Assembly: GCA_017475925.1 (NCBI GenBank)
Contig: JAFVER010000214.1
Span: forward strand, 1-36,633
Length of the DNA stretch: 36,633 nt
DNA from: Anaerovibrio sp.
Lineage (GTDB): Bacteria; Bacillota; Negativicutes; Selenomonadales; Selenomonadaceae
Direction of reading: 5' to 3'
This document shows, in pieces, positions 29,364 to 36,633 of this stretch. How positions within the stretch are numbered: the stretch's first letter is position 1; each line of letters begins with the position of its first letter. Below the pieces are notes generated by a model that saw nothing but the letters and a program-made list of their open reading frames with translations, did no database searches and had not been told where the DNA came from. The position numbers and the translations under genes are program-made.

Positions 29364-31493
29364 ATGAAGGGATTAATGGGGGATACATCTGATAATATTC
29401 CGGGGGTACCTGGGGTGGGACCAAAGACGGCCATAAAGCTGTTAGCTGCTTATGGTTCCCTAGAGGAAGTACTGCTCCATGTAGAGGAAATAGCTGGGAA
29501 AAAGCTACAGGAAAATATCAGGGACAATCAGCAGCAGGCGGTTTTGTCCAAAAAATTGGCAACAATACGCACTGATGTTCCTGTAGAGTTTGATGCTGAA
29601 AAATTTAAGCTTAACCAGGTGGGAGAGCCCTTGGTCAGGTTTTATACCAGATACAATATCCGCTCCATGCTAAGGGCAATAAAACCATTTTTGGCTGATG
29701 CTGAGCTGTCTGACACTGGGGAGGCAGCTATTGAAGTGCCTAAGTGTCAGGTGATTTCCAGTATTGAAGAGGCTGAGAGTTTTGTAGAACAATGTCATAA
29801 GGCTGGCAAAATCTACGTCTCCGCGTTTTTTGACGGGCTGGTTCCACAGCTGCAGCTGGCTGGTATGGGCTTATGTGTTGATGGCAGACCATATTATATC
29901 GAGATGGCGGGTACGGAGTCCAAGGAGTGCGACTCGCTGTTCTTTGAGGAAGTAAAGGGAGATAATCAGCTTTGGGAGGCTGTAAAAGGAGTATTTTCTG
30001 ACGAAAAAATAGAAAAATATGTTCATAATGTAAAGAATTATTACCACTGTGGAATTAGTTTAAATGGCAAAATCTATGATATGGAGCTTGTGGGCTACTT
30101 GCTGAATCCCGTAAGCAGCAAATATGATATTAGAGAGTTGGCAGCATTATATAAGCCGGATTTGCCTGCACCGGAAAAGGCTGCTGCGTCATCTGAGCTT
30201 TATTCCTGGGAAGCCTTTGCCTTGTGGGGAATTTGTGATGAAATGCTGCTTCGGCTGAATGAAAAGAAGCTAAGCAGTCTGTATGCTGACATGGAGCTGC
30301 CACTGGTGGAGGTGTTGGCTGATATGGAGCGTAATGGTATTTATGTCAACCGACAACGTCTACAGCAACAGGCTATAAAGGTAGGCAGTACTATAGCTGT
30401 ACTGGAAAAGGAAATATATGAGCTGGCTGGACAGAGCTTTAATCTGAATTCTCCTAAGCAGCTGGGGGAGGTTCTTTTTGAAAAGCTGGGTCTGCCTGTA
30501 ATAAAGAAAACAAAAACCGGTTATTCCACCAATGCAGAGGTACTTGACCAGCTAAGGGATGCCCATCCTATAGTAGAAAAAATTTTGAGCTATCGTCTAT
30601 GGACCAAGCTAAAATCCACTTATCTGGATGGGATTAGTCACCTGATAAATAGTACCACTGACCGTGTTCATACCAGCTTTAACCAGACTGTTACTGCAAC
30701 AGGCCGACTAAGCAGCTCTGACCCGAATTTACAGAATATTCCTGTTCGTACTGAGGAGGGCAAAAAAATCCGTCAGCTGTTTGAACCTGGCGAAGGCTAT
30801 GATTATCTTCTGTCGGCAGATTATTCTCAAATCGAATTGCGGGTGTTAGCTGATATGTCGGAGGATAGCAGCTTTATAAAGGCCTTTAGGGACAATGAGG
30901 ATATTCATGCTCGCACGGCTGCTGAGGTATTTGGCATTGATATAAAGGACGTAACACCGGAGCTTAGACGCAGTGCCAAGGCGGTGAATTTTGGGATTGT
31001 CTACGGCATAAGCGATTATGGATTATCGCAGGATTTAAAAATAAGTCGGAAGGAAGCAGCCGGATACATTGAGAGTTATTTTGAGAAATGTCGTGGTGTC
31101 AAGGCCTTTATAGATAAAACTGTAGCCGATGCTCACGAAAATGGCTATGTTCAGACGGCCTTTGGCAGACGGCGGGAGCTGCCGGCTATAAACAGCAGTA
31201 ATTATATGCAGCGTATGCTGGCTGAGCGTATGGCAATGAATACTCCTATTCAGGGAACCGCAGCTGATATAATCAAGCTGGCAATGATAAGAGCCTACAG
31301 GGCCATTAAGAAGGCCGGTCTGAAAAGTCGGATTTTGCTGCAGGTTCATGATGAACTGGTACTGGAGGTAGTGGAATCCGAGCTGGAGCAGGTAAAGCAA
31401 ATCCTTCGGGAGGCTATGGAACACGCTGTTAATATGAAGGTGCCGCTATCTATAGATATAAATTTAGGAAAAAATTGGGCAGAGGCGAAATGA
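29364..31493 (+). CDS. polA: polA main part: helix-hairpin-helix, degenerate 3'-5' exo and polymerase domains
   Basis: This continues the same frame after the amber codon, with coding sequence from 29331 and the next ATG at 29364, which lacks a clear ribosome site. It opens with the end of the nuclease domain (GLMGDTSDNIPGVPGVGPKTAIKLL). The following exonuclease-like region lacks the acidic D-x-E active site (VSAFFDG instead), so proofreading is probably absent, as in Bacillus-type Pol I. The polymerase domain is complete: motif A LLSADYSQIELRVLADMS, motif B RRSAKAVNFGIVYGISDYG and motif C VHDELVLEV. Together with the 5' part the protein would be about 887 residues, normal for PolA. If translated alone from 29364, it would be a Klenow-like fragment without the 5'-nuclease. 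It precedes mutM, coaE and a lytic transglycosylase gene on the same strand. Confidence 0.87.
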   Translation: MKGLMGDTSDNIPGVPGVGPKTAIKLLAAYGSLEEVLLHVEEIAGKKLQENIRDNQQQAVLSKKLATIRTDVPVEFDAEKFKLNQVGEPLVRFYTRYNIRSMLRAIKPFLADAELSDTGEAAIEVPKCQVISSIEEAESFVEQCHKAGKIYVSAFFDGLVPQLQLAGMGLCVDGRPYYIEMAGTESKECDSLFFEEVKGDNQLWEAVKGVFSDEKIEKYVHNVKNYYHCGISLNGKIYDMELVGYLLNPVSSKYDIRELAALYKPDLPAPEKAAASSELYSWEAFALWGICDEMLLRLNEKKLSSLYADMELPLVEVLADMERNGIYVNRQRLQQQAIKVGSTIAVLEKEIYELAGQSFNLNSPKQLGEVLFEKLGLPVIKKTKTGYSTNAEVLDQLRDAHPIVEKILSYRLWTKLKSTYLDGISHLINSTTDRVHTSFNQTVTATGRLSSSDPNLQNIPVRTEEGKKIRQLFEPGEGYDYLLSADYSQIELRVLADMSEDSSFIKAFRDNEDIHARTAAEVFGIDIKDVTPELRRSAKAVNFGIVYGISDYGLSQDLKISRKEAAGYIESYFEKCRGVKAFIDKTVADAHENGYVQTAFGRRRELPAINSSNYMQRMLAERMAMNTPIQGTAADIIKLAMIRAYRAIKKAGLKSRILLQVHDELVLEVVESELEQVKQILREAMEHAVNMKVPLSIDINLGKNWAEAK

Positions 31494-31496
31494 TAA

Positions 31497-31610
31497 TACG
31501 TAATGCGGAATTGATGATTAATGCGTAATTCGTAATGCGTAATTCGTAATTAAGCCTTCCCCTTGAGGGGAAGGTGGCATGCGAAGCATGACAGATGAGG
31601 TGGAGATAGA
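31497..31610. repeat. GCGTAATTCGTAAT repeats and a palindromic repeat between polA and mutM
   Basis: Short direct repeats of TGCGTAATTCGTAAT fill 31497-31553. They are followed by a double-hairpin repeat, CTTCCCCTTGAGGGGAAG (about 31556-31573) then GCATGCGAAGCATG (about 31577-31590). Related palindromes are at 22969, 23078 and 32615. They split what is otherwise a compact gene cluster. Confidence 0.65.
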
Positions 31611-31637
31611 CAATTAATATTGATTGGAGGATTTATT

Positions 31638-32471
31638 ATGCCGGAAATGCCGGAATTGGAGACTATAAAGCGCTCCCTGGAACCACATATCAAGGGCAAA
31701 AAAATAAAAAAAATTACGCCATTGTTGGATAGACAAATAAAATGGCCTACACCGGGGGAATTTATTTTTCATTTGTTGTTTCATACCATAAAAAGCGTTG
31801 AACGTCGCGGGAAATACCTGATACTCAGCATGGATAATGATATATTGCTGATATTTCATTTAAGGATGACAGGGCAGGTGGTGTATTGTCCTGAAAATGC
31901 CCCGACGCCGAACTATGCACGCATTATCTTTGATTTTCTTGATGGTTCCAGCCTTGTTTATGCCGATAGCCGCACCCTGGGAACAATCTATGCCGTAAAG
32001 CCAGATGAAATATGGCGGATAAAAGGCTTAAATGAATTGGGGCCAGAGCCGCTATCTGATGACTTTACCCTGGAATATCTGAAAAAAATTCTTGCCAGTA
32101 AAAAAGGCAGCATAAAGAGCTTTTTGCTTGACCAGTCCCTTATTGCCGGCCTGGGAAATATATATGTGGATGAAGCTTTATTTTTAGCAGGAATTCATCC
32201 GGTACGTTCACCGGAATCCATTACTCAGGATGAAGCAGAGAAGCTTTATGCCAGCATTAACAAGGTTATTGCTGATGGTATCAGAGATGGCGGAACTACT
32301 TTTCGGGATTACCGGGATGGAAACGGGGAAAAGGGCAGCCATCAGGAGAATTTGTTTGTCTATGGACGTGATGGAAAGCCATGTCGGAAATGTGGCGAAA
32401 TTATTTTAAAAACCCGTGTAGGTGGTCGGGGGACTCATTTTTGTCCCAACTGCCAAGGTGTGGATGGTTAA
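31638..32471 (+). CDS. mutM: Formamidopyrimidine-DNA glycosylase
   Basis: This base-excision repair enzyme removes oxidised purines (8-oxoG, FapyG) and nicks the abasic site. The 277-residue protein starts MPEMPELET: Pro2 is the catalytic nucleophile and Glu3 the general acid/base. K59 in RRGKYLIL is the conserved DNA-contacting lysine. The central helix-two-turn-helix includes SLIAGLGNIYVDEALFLAGIHP. The C-terminal zinc finger is C-R-K-C ... C-P-N-C with GGRGTHF between. The ATG at 31638 follows TGGAGG and puts Pro at position 2, which decides the start over an earlier frame opening. It follows polA in a DNA-repair neighbourhood. Confidence 0.95.
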   Translation: MPEMPELETIKRSLEPHIKGKKIKKITPLLDRQIKWPTPGEFIFHLLFHTIKSVERRGKYLILSMDNDILLIFHLRMTGQVVYCPENAPTPNYARIIFDFLDGSSLVYADSRTLGTIYAVKPDEIWRIKGLNELGPEPLSDDFTLEYLKKILASKKGSIKSFLLDQSLIAGLGNIYVDEALFLAGIHPVRSPESITQDEAEKLYASINKVIADGIRDGGTTFRDYRDGNGEKGSHQENLFVYGRDGKPCRKCGEIILKTRVGGRGTHFCPNCQGVDG

Positions 32472-32495
32472 TCAAGAATGCGTAATTCGGAATTA

Positions 32496-32541
32496 CACCC
32501 ATGGTACCTTTAGATGAAATTGTGTGCCATGTGGGTATTTT
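32496..32541 (+). terminator. Possible terminator after mutM
   Basis: ACACCCATGG and CCATGTGGGT pair with a small bulge across about 22 nt, followed by ATTTTGTT. The stem is imperfect, so this is only a weak terminator candidate. Confidence 0.35.
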
Positions 32542-32609
32542 GTTATGGCACTAAGGAGTACAGAAAATTATTCTATGGGGATATTTTATTTTTGATATCT
32601 ACGAGTACG

Positions 32610-32660
32610 GAGCCCTGCTCCCCCTGGGGGGAATGTCTCGAAGAGACAAAGGGGGTATGT
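32610..32660. repeat. Palindromic repeat between mutM and coaE
   Basis: CTCCCCCTGGGGGGA is followed by a GTCTCGAAGAGAC hairpin and AAAGGGGGT. The two-hairpin plan matches the repeats near 22969, 23078 and 31555. Confidence 0.6.
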
Positions 32661-32698
32661 AACCCAGGGGTGCATAGACACAAGAGGTAAATTTGCTT

Positions 32699-33292
32699 AT
32701 GAAAATAATCGGTCTTACTGGTGGTATTGCCAGTGGCAAGTCTACTGTTGCTGATATACTTATTGAAAATGGCTATAAGGTTATTGATTGTGACAAAATA
32801 GCCTGGGCATTGGCTGAGCCACAAAGGGAAATCTGGCAGATATATCTTGAGCGTTATGGTGAGCGGGTTTTGAATCCTGATAAAACTCTAAATCGTCAGG
32901 CTGTAGCAGATATTGTATTTCGGGACAAAGAGGAGCTTACAGCTATAAATGCCTTGGTACATCCGATTATTAAAGGACAAATGTGGAAGGAAGCTGCTCT
33001 GGCAAAAAAAAGTGGTGTGCAAACTATTTTTTTTGATGTACCTTTGCTATTTGAGGCTGGTTTTGATAAAATGACTGATGAAAATTGGCTGGTATATGTT
33101 CTTCCTGAAATCCAAAAGGAAAGACTTATGGCAAGAAATGGGTATAGTGAAGCGGAGGCTCTTCGCCGCATCAGCGCCCAGATGAGTTTAGAAAAGAAAA
33201 AGCTGCTGGCCGATGTGGTAATAGACAACAATGGTGATGTGGAAGAGCTTCACCGGCAAGTAATGGAGCAAGTGAAAGATGGACAAGGATGA
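32699..33292 (+). CDS. coaE: Dephospho-CoA kinase
   Basis: This cytoplasmic kinase performs the last step of coenzyme A synthesis. The 197-residue protein has the P-loop GGIASGKST (8-16), DCDKIAW (the DxD-type motif after strand 2), the LVHPIIKGQMW segment and the lid motif LMARNGYSEAEALRRI, then QMSLEKKK and VIDNNGD near the end, as expected. The start could be ATG at 32699 or TTG at 32693; AAGAGG fits the TTG better by spacing, but ATG is the likely one. The stop overlaps the start of the lytic transglycosylase gene by 14 bases, so the two are coupled. Confidence 0.94.
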   Translation: MKIIGLTGGIASGKSTVADILIENGYKVIDCDKIAWALAEPQREIWQIYLERYGERVLNPDKTLNRQAVADIVFRDKEELTAINALVHPIIKGQMWKEAALAKKSGVQTIFFDVPLLFEAGFDKMTDENWLVYVLPEIQKERLMARNGYSEAEALRRISAQMSLEKKKLLADVVIDNNGDVEELHRQVMEQVKDGQG

Positions 33293-33908
33293 GCTCAGAC
33301 TTCAACGGCGCAGAGAATACCTACAGCGAAAAAAGGAATTTAAGCGCAAAACCTGGAGCTTTGTCATAGGCGTTACAATCCTGTTTTCAGCGTTTTTGGC
33401 TTTTTTTGTCATGCAGCAGGAAACAGTACAGAGAACATTTATGTTTCCCTATTATTATAGGGAAATTGTACAGGAAAGCTGTCGGACCAACCATGTTGAT
33501 GAATTTATAGTGGCGGCAGTAATAAAAACTGAAAGCAATTTTAAAAATAATGCAAAATCACATCATGGAGCAGTAGGTCTTATGCAGCTCATGCCGGAAA
33601 CTGCTTCGTGGATTGCTCAGGAGCTGGATGATAAAAATTATTCGGTGGACGAATTAAACGAACCTCAAAAGAATATTGAGTACGGCTCCTGGTATCTGGC
33701 CCAGCTAATGAAAGAATTTAAAGGCAACAAGATTTTGTCGCTGGCTGCTTATAATGCCGGTCGTGGTAATGTGGCAGACTGGATGGAAAAATATGGCTGG
33801 GGCTATGATTTTGCCGATGTAACAAAGATTCCTTTCAAGGAAACCGAATTATATGTAAAAAGCGTGTTGCGCTATGAGCGAAAATATCGTCAGTTATATA
33901 GAAATTAG
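33279..33908 (+). CDS. Membrane-anchored lytic transglycosylase (Slt/MltE type)
   Basis: This cleaves peptidoglycan glycan strands to anhydromuropeptides. The 209-residue protein has a basic N-terminus, one membrane anchor (about 27-46) and a GH23-type SLT domain (about 60-200) with the catalytic E85 in IKTESNFKNNAKS, GAVGLMQLMPETASWIA, and the late motif LSLAAYNAGRGNV. The fold faces the periplasm or cell-wall side. The ATG at 33279 lies inside coaE, so translation is coupled. The coaE-slt pairing after polA-mutM is common in Negativicutes and is part of my basis for the taxon guess. Confidence 0.92.
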   Translation: MDKDELRLQRRREYLQRKKEFKRKTWSFVIGVTILFSAFLAFFVMQQETVQRTFMFPYYYREIVQESCRTNHVDEFIVAAVIKTESNFKNNAKSHHGAVGLMQLMPETASWIAQELDDKNYSVDELNEPQKNIEYGSWYLAQLMKEFKGNKILSLAAYNAGRGNVADWMEKYGWGYDFADVTKIPFKETELYVKSVLRYERKYRQLYRN

Positions 33909-33928
33909 ACTTATTCAGTGGGGACAAA

Positions 33929-34861
33929 GTGGGAAGCAATAAATTAAACCTTGAGGGCCAAATACAACAGATGAAGGCACAAAATATTGGCTTTTCCATT
34001 GTAAATGAAACAGAAGCCATTGAATATTTGTCTAATCATACATACTATTTTCGTCTGAAGTTTTATGCTGAAAATTATGAGAAAATAAAACAGCCGGGGC
34101 TTGGCACCAGGTATATTGATTTGGAATTTGCTTATTTGAAGGAATTGTCCCTGCTGGATCTTTATTATCGGCGTATCATGTTCAATATCGTTCAGGATGT
34201 GGAGCATTATGCCAAGATTAATCTTTTAAAGGCATTGGCAAAAAACAAAAAAGAAGATGGCTATAAAATAGTTGAGGAATACCTTACAAAGCACAAGTGG
34301 TTTGACAAGGAGCTGTCAAGGCATCAAAGCAAATATGCCAAAGGACTTATTGAGAAGTACAAGGGTAATCTGGCGGTGTGGAATATCATAGAAATTCAGA
34401 CCTTTGCTCAGTTTATAGATTTGTATGAAATGTATTTTGATAAATATCAGCAAAAGCATATAGAACCCCGTTTGCTGGAGGTAGTAAAAAGCCTGAGAAA
34501 CAGTATTGCCCATAATAATTGCGTTATGTTCAATCTGCATAGGGGAGCCGGCACCAGGGAAACCGAAATAGCCATTGAAATAGCAGGTAAACTGGGAATA
34601 AAGGATGAACCTGTGGAAGAAATGATGCTGGTTTCCTTTGTCAGGGATTTGATAATAACCCTGTACGTTTTTGACAATGTGGTTTCCAGCCGTGAGGAAA
34701 AGTATTTTCAGCTGGAGCTGTTAAACAGGCTGACCAGTGTGCGGTTTAATCGACATATTGAATACTTTGCCAACAATCCGGTTGTTTTACCGGTAATTCA
34801 AATTTCTGAAAAAATTGTGGAGCTGTTTTTTGAAAAAGCCAAGGAGGAATATTGGGTGTGA
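33929..34861 (+). CDS. Abi_2-family (AbiD/AbiF-like) HEPN-type protein
   Basis: The 310-residue protein resembles the Abi_2 family of phage abortive-infection proteins. Landmarks are the N-terminal LNLEGQIQQMKAQ, AIEYLSNHTYYFRLKFY (the family's NYYRL-like motif), the ELSLLDLYYRRIMFNIVQDVEHYAKINLL helix and WNIIEIQTFAQF. R190-NSIA-H195 is an R-x4-H motif as in HEPN ribonucleases, so toxicity by RNA cleavage is a reasonable guess. The GTG at 33929 keeps the conserved N-terminus; the ribosome site (GGGGA) is weak. It starts 20 bp after the lytic transglycosylase gene. I see no antitoxin or other defence gene beside it. Confidence 0.78.
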   Translation: MGSNKLNLEGQIQQMKAQNIGFSIVNETEAIEYLSNHTYYFRLKFYAENYEKIKQPGLGTRYIDLEFAYLKELSLLDLYYRRIMFNIVQDVEHYAKINLLKALAKNKKEDGYKIVEEYLTKHKWFDKELSRHQSKYAKGLIEKYKGNLAVWNIIEIQTFAQFIDLYEMYFDKYQQKHIEPRLLEVVKSLRNSIAHNNCVMFNLHRGAGTRETEIAIEIAGKLGIKDEPVEEMMLVSFVRDLIITLYVFDNVVSSREEKYFQLELLNRLTSVRFNRHIEYFANNPVVLPVIQISEKIVELFFEKAKEEYWV

Positions 34862-34868
34862 GATCAGC

Positions 34869-36224
34869 TCATTTTGTGATAAAGGTAACGGGAAGGTCTG
34901 ATTCAGCATTTAGCCAATTTTGTAGGCGTGACTGTTCCTCCGCGCTTATAGTACTTTTCAAGGTTATAACAGCAATGAAATTCCGATAGGAAACCTTGCC
35001 ATCCTTATCCCTGCTGGCTACAGCTGCCCCCTCTATACCTTCAAAGGAAGGGAATAGAATAGGGGCTTTTTTTCTGATATTTTCCAGCAGCTTCTGGTCG
35101 TTTTCAAAGCGCTGGTAGGCCGTGGAGTACCGCATACTTAAATCCTTGTATTTTTTTATTTCCTCCTGGGCCTCGGTCATGGTTATTCCACCGGTGGATT
35201 TCCACTGGCTGTTAATGATATTTGTCACATCCTCAGGGCGGACTGCCTCTGATATGTCGTTTTGAACAATATGCAGCTGCCAATCCTTAAAGTAGGAATA
35301 TCCATGAAGATTGTTTTCCAGCTTTGTTTGCTCTTCAGGAGTAATAGTGCGACCAATAAGGGTTAGGTTCAGCTGTTGATTGTCAGGTTCTATGTTATAA
35401 GTCACTACCTGAGGGTTGCCATGGGCAAAATTTTTCTCGATGTAAGTCTGTACCTGTACCTGCTCCAGGTTGGAGCGAATACTGTTATAGGCCATATACA
35501 TGCTTGGCAAAATAATGAGAATGCCAAGTAAGGTAAGCTGCCAGCGCTGCCTGCGGAAGGCCTCGTCAGTAACATAGGCCTTGGCTGGAATATTGATAAA
35601 TTTTAATACAATAAAGGTTGTCAGACAGATAAAAAAGCTGTTTATGAAGAAAAGATACAGGGCACCCAAAAAGAATTTTAGTGAATGGGTGGCTATGCCA
35701 TAACCTGCTGTGCAAAGAGGTGGCATGAGTGCAGTGGCAATAGCTACTCCCGGAATAACATTGCTTTTTTCGATTCTGGTACTGCCTATGATACCGGCCA
35801 GACCACCAAAGACTGCAATCAACACATCCCAGATGGTGGGCTCGGTGCGGGCCAATAGCTCAGATGAAGCGGTGTCTATAGGCGACAGGGTGAAATAAAT
35901 TGCTGAGGTCATGACCGATAGGGTGACCTGAAATACCAGTTTAAATATGGATTCACGAACGTATTCGCCGTCGTAGGTGGCCATACCATAGCCTATGGAC
36001 ATAATAACTCCCATCAGTGGCGAAATAAGCATGGCACCGATGATTACGGCGGTGCTGTTCATATTTAGACCAATGGAAGCAATGAATATGGCTAGTATCA
36101 GAATACACATATTAGTGCCCTTTAGAGTTCCACCGGAATAAATTCGTTCTTTGATTTCATCCAGGGGAGCCCGGTCTTTATGAAGGTCAAATACATCAGC
36201 AAGAATGTTTTTTAAAATATCCAT
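34869..36224 (-). CDS. DUF389 membrane protein
   Basis: The 451-residue protein has the DUF389/TIGR00341-type membrane domain in its first 230 residues: NMNSTAVIIGAMLISPLMGVIMSIGYG, GLAGIIGSTRIEKSNVIPGVAIATALMPPLCTAGYG, and about six or seven helices. An extracytoplasmic or cytoplasmic C-terminal region (about 250-451) follows, with two hydrophilic repeats (PQVVTYNIEPDNQQLNLTLIGRTI and KVSYRNFIAVITLKSTIS) resembling the BON/OmpA-like pieces sometimes found in this family. Function is unknown. The ATG at 36224 follows AAGGAGG, which decides against the earlier start at 36242. The gene is convergent with the Abi_2 gene. Confidence 0.85.
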   Translation of the reverse strand: MDILKNILADVFDLHKDRAPLDEIKERIYSGGTLKGTNMCILILAIFIASIGLNMNSTAVIIGAMLISPLMGVIMSIGYGMATYDGEYVRESIFKLVFQVTLSVMTSAIYFTLSPIDTASSELLARTEPTIWDVLIAVFGGLAGIIGSTRIEKSNVIPGVAIATALMPPLCTAGYGIATHSLKFFLGALYLFFINSFFICLTTFIVLKFINIPAKAYVTDEAFRRQRWQLTLLGILIILPSMYMAYNSIRSNLEQVQVQTYIEKNFAHGNPQVVTYNIEPDNQQLNLTLIGRTITPEEQTKLENNLHGYSYFKDWQLHIVQNDISEAVRPEDVTNIINSQWKSTGGITMTEAQEEIKKYKDLSMRYSTAYQRFENDQKLLENIRKKAPILFPSFEGIEGAAVASRDKDGKVSYRNFIAVITLKSTISAEEQSRLQNWLNAESDLPVTFITK

Positions 36225-36385
36225 GGAAAATCCTCCTTGCACAAATATTTTCCTTCAGTACTTCTATACACATCAATAAATTCCCTGCCTGGAAATGTGG
36301 GAGGAGGGAACCTTAATCTCCATTCCATGAAGGGCTCTCCAGCTAAAAAAGGAATAGTTTAGGTTAATATATTGAATTTGATGTT

Positions 36386-36433
36386 AATACACTGGGTAAA
36401 ACAGTTTTTGAAGAATGTTTTATCCAGTGTATT
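36386..36433 (+). terminator. Strong intrinsic terminator hairpin, plus-strand polarity
   Basis: AATACACTGGGTAAAACA (36386-36403) pairs with TGTTTTATCCAGTGTATT (36416-36433) with one mismatch and runs into TTTTTGG. It lies between the DUF389 gene start and the transposase-like fragment. No plus-strand gene ends here, so its partner gene is not apparent; it may protect the region from outside transcription. The rest of 36225-36385 holds no gene. Confidence 0.6.
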
Positions 36434-36499
36434 TTTGGTAATAGCACTTAATGAAAGCGGGCAACAAGGATCGCTTGAATTTAGTGCATGTCACCTGAA

Positions 36500-36537
36500 G
36501 TCCCGTAATTTTATACCAAGGTATATCAATTCGGGAC
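36500..36537 (-). terminator. Hairpin overlapping the end of the edge reading frame
   Basis: GTCCCG (36500-36505) and CGGGAC (36532-36537) enclose a further TTATACC/GGTATA pairing. It overlaps the stop codon of the partial minus-strand frame and may be a terminator or an end structure of an insertion sequence. Confidence 0.45.
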
Positions 36538-36633
36538 ATTGACGCCCATATGTTCATACAGTTTTTGTTGCTTGCCAGTTATCTCTGAGAGATGATGTGC
36601 CTTTCCTGGTTGTTGGTAGTATTCAATAACATC
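36526..36633 (-). CDS. Partial frame at the window edge, possible transposase C-terminus
   Basis: The minus strand is open from the window edge for 35 codons, ending EHMGVNVPN and a TGA stop. The piece EYYQQPGKAHHLSEITGKQQ recalls the C-terminal end of IS4/IS1634-type transposases, but this is from memory and weak. The start and most of the protein lie beyond the window. Confidence 0.35.
   Translation of the reverse strand, partial: DVIEYYQQPGKAHHLSEITGKQQKLYEHMGVNVPN

Overview
The window looks like chromosome from a moderately AT-rich, low-GC Firmicutes-type anaerobe. My best guess is a diderm Negativicute of the Selenomonas/Anaerovibrio/Megamonas kind. This is inference from the polA-mutM-coaE-lytic transglycosylase order, a class II aldolase, strong AGGAGG-like ribosome sites and the mix of TAA/TAG/TGA stops. 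No rRNA, tRNA or CRISPR array is visible. About 30 protein genes are supported.

Layout. 0.1-4.2 kb: a DHA2-type MFS exporter, a 57-bp tandem repeat, a membrane GGDEF/EAL protein with a broken GGDEF site but an intact EAL site, and a convergent TtcA-like PP-loop enzyme. 4.5-6.9 kb: a secreted type-B carboxylesterase followed by a Tat-signal amidohydrolase that has lost nearly all of its catalytic domain. 7.0-10.4 kb: an OmpR-type response regulator and histidine kinase divergent from a PepSY-type exported protein; three 11-bp direct repeats lie between them. 10.4-16.6 kb: a candidate structured RNA, a PAP2 phosphatase gene split by a small insertion element, a hexapeptide acetyltransferase, a UvrD-type helicase with an embedded DnaQ-type exonuclease, and fba. 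16.6-22.8 kb, mostly minus strand: a large protein with a cyclic-nucleotide-binding-like N-terminus, an RluD-type pseudouridine synthase coupled to a uracil permease, a small membrane protein and a tyrosine recombinase. 23.2-28.6 kb: murI, a two-gene chromate-type (CHR) transporter, a small membrane protein, an amino-acid permease and an L,D-transpeptidase. 28.8-33.9 kb: polA (interrupted by one in-frame amber codon), mutM, coaE and a lytic transglycosylase. 33.9-36.6 kb: an Abi_2/HEPN-type protein, a DUF389 membrane protein and a possible transposase tail at the edge.

The most unusual content is not a gene. At least three families of short non-coding mobile elements are layered through the intergenic space. 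(1) A ~125-bp element with two hairpins and TTTTAY at both ends (copies near 10.86, 11.21, 12.35, 15.27 and 24.65 kb, all in the same orientation). One copy splits the PAP2 gene, and removing exactly 125 bp restores the reading frame. (2) A ~203-bp largely self-complementary element with CTCAAAC..CCCA ends (intact at 21.14 kb, internally deleted at 16.51 kb, half copies at 6.92 and 9.36 kb). (3) A 161-bp element with perfect 15-16-bp inverted ends abutting the stop codon of the L,D-transpeptidase gene, with fragments at 11.67 and 9.35 kb. Family 1 sits inside family 2 at 24.57-24.89 kb, and the same junction recurs at 10.64 kb, so the composite appears to have moved or been copied as a unit.

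Several genes show decay or interruption (PAP2, amidohydrolase, polA, the GGDEF domain). Coordinates and frames were read by eye; no database search was run.
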